Assembly (NCBI GenBank): GCA_017428265.1
Contig: JAFRRD010000047.1
Location: forward strand, 1 to 59,048
Origin: Lachnospiraceae bacterium
GTDB taxonomy: Bacteria; Bacillota; Clostridia; Lachnospirales; Lachnospiraceae
DNA length: 59,048 nucleotides
Direction of reading: 5' to 3'
Below, piece by piece: positions 58,976 through 59,048 of this stretch (its first letter is position 1; each line of letters starts with the position of its first letter). A program made the translations under genes and the position numbers. The notes beneath the pieces were generated by a model. The model searched no databases. It was not told the DNA's origin and worked only from the letters and a program-made list of their open reading frames with translations.

Positions 58976-59048
58976 GGTTCCTCCCTGCAGTCTGACGAAT
59001 CGGGAAACAGAATTTTTTCTATTTATACAGAACGCAGTTATATCGAAC

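Overview
The window reads as chromosomal DNA of a moderately GC-rich Bacillota, most likely class Clostridia and Lachnospiraceae-like. The grounds are the PolC-type replicase, SepF, large clostridial-type PBP2, AGGAGG-type ribosome sites, near-consensus sigma-A promoters, and the gene order sepF-lspA-rluD and pyrH-frr-uppS-cdsA-rseP-ispG-polC. This is inferred from gene content and order only. Nearly every gene is on the minus strand.

Region 1 (1-14.9 kb) is envelope and division. An IS3-family element ends at about 140. Leftward from 3.2 kb run sepF, lspA, an RluD-type pseudouridine synthase and a lipoprotein amidase. A P-loop protein and an HlyD-like protein follow, then the elongasome/positioning block radC-mreC-mreD-mrdA-minD-rodA (12.1 to 5.2 kb). 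Upstream lie a methionine gamma-lyase-family PLP enzyme and a divergent XRE/TPR regulator. The mreB, minC and minE genes expected in this block are absent.

Region 2 (14.9-29.8 kb) is housekeeping: a PflX-type radical SAM protein, HU, then the long leftward operon pyrH-frr-uppS-cdsA-rseP-ispG-polC-acyl-ACP thioesterase. dxr is missing from its usual place. PolC lacks the whole 3'-5' exonuclease domain normally inserted in its PHP domain. mntP with a structured leader, an MtaD-like deaminase, msrA and a frameshifted hypothetical gene follow.

Region 3 (29.9-41.3 kb) is an L-rhamnose locus: GPH symporter, permuted GH3 glycosidase, GH78 alpha-L-rhamnosidase, rhaB, rhaA, rhaD, and a divergent AraC regulator. 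Together they would import rhamnosides, release rhamnose and convert it to dihydroxyacetone phosphate and lactaldehyde. The symporter has an in-frame amber stop, the rhamnosidase a 1-base frameshift, and rhaB ends in a REP-like repeat, so the pathway looks decayed (or the assembly carries errors).

Region 4 (41.3-59 kb) is accessory DNA, becoming visibly AT-richer toward the right end. It holds a ZIP/HMA metal operon with a palindromic operator, methyltransferases, esterases, five acetyltransferase genes (one fused to NAD(P)HX epimerase), a Nudix hydrolase, a PrsW-like protease and hypotheticals. It contains internally deleted duplicates, paralogous hypotheticals and short repeats, so it appears to have been built by repeated local duplication and deletion. 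I found no phage, CRISPR array, rRNA or tRNA, and no complete novel multi-gene system.
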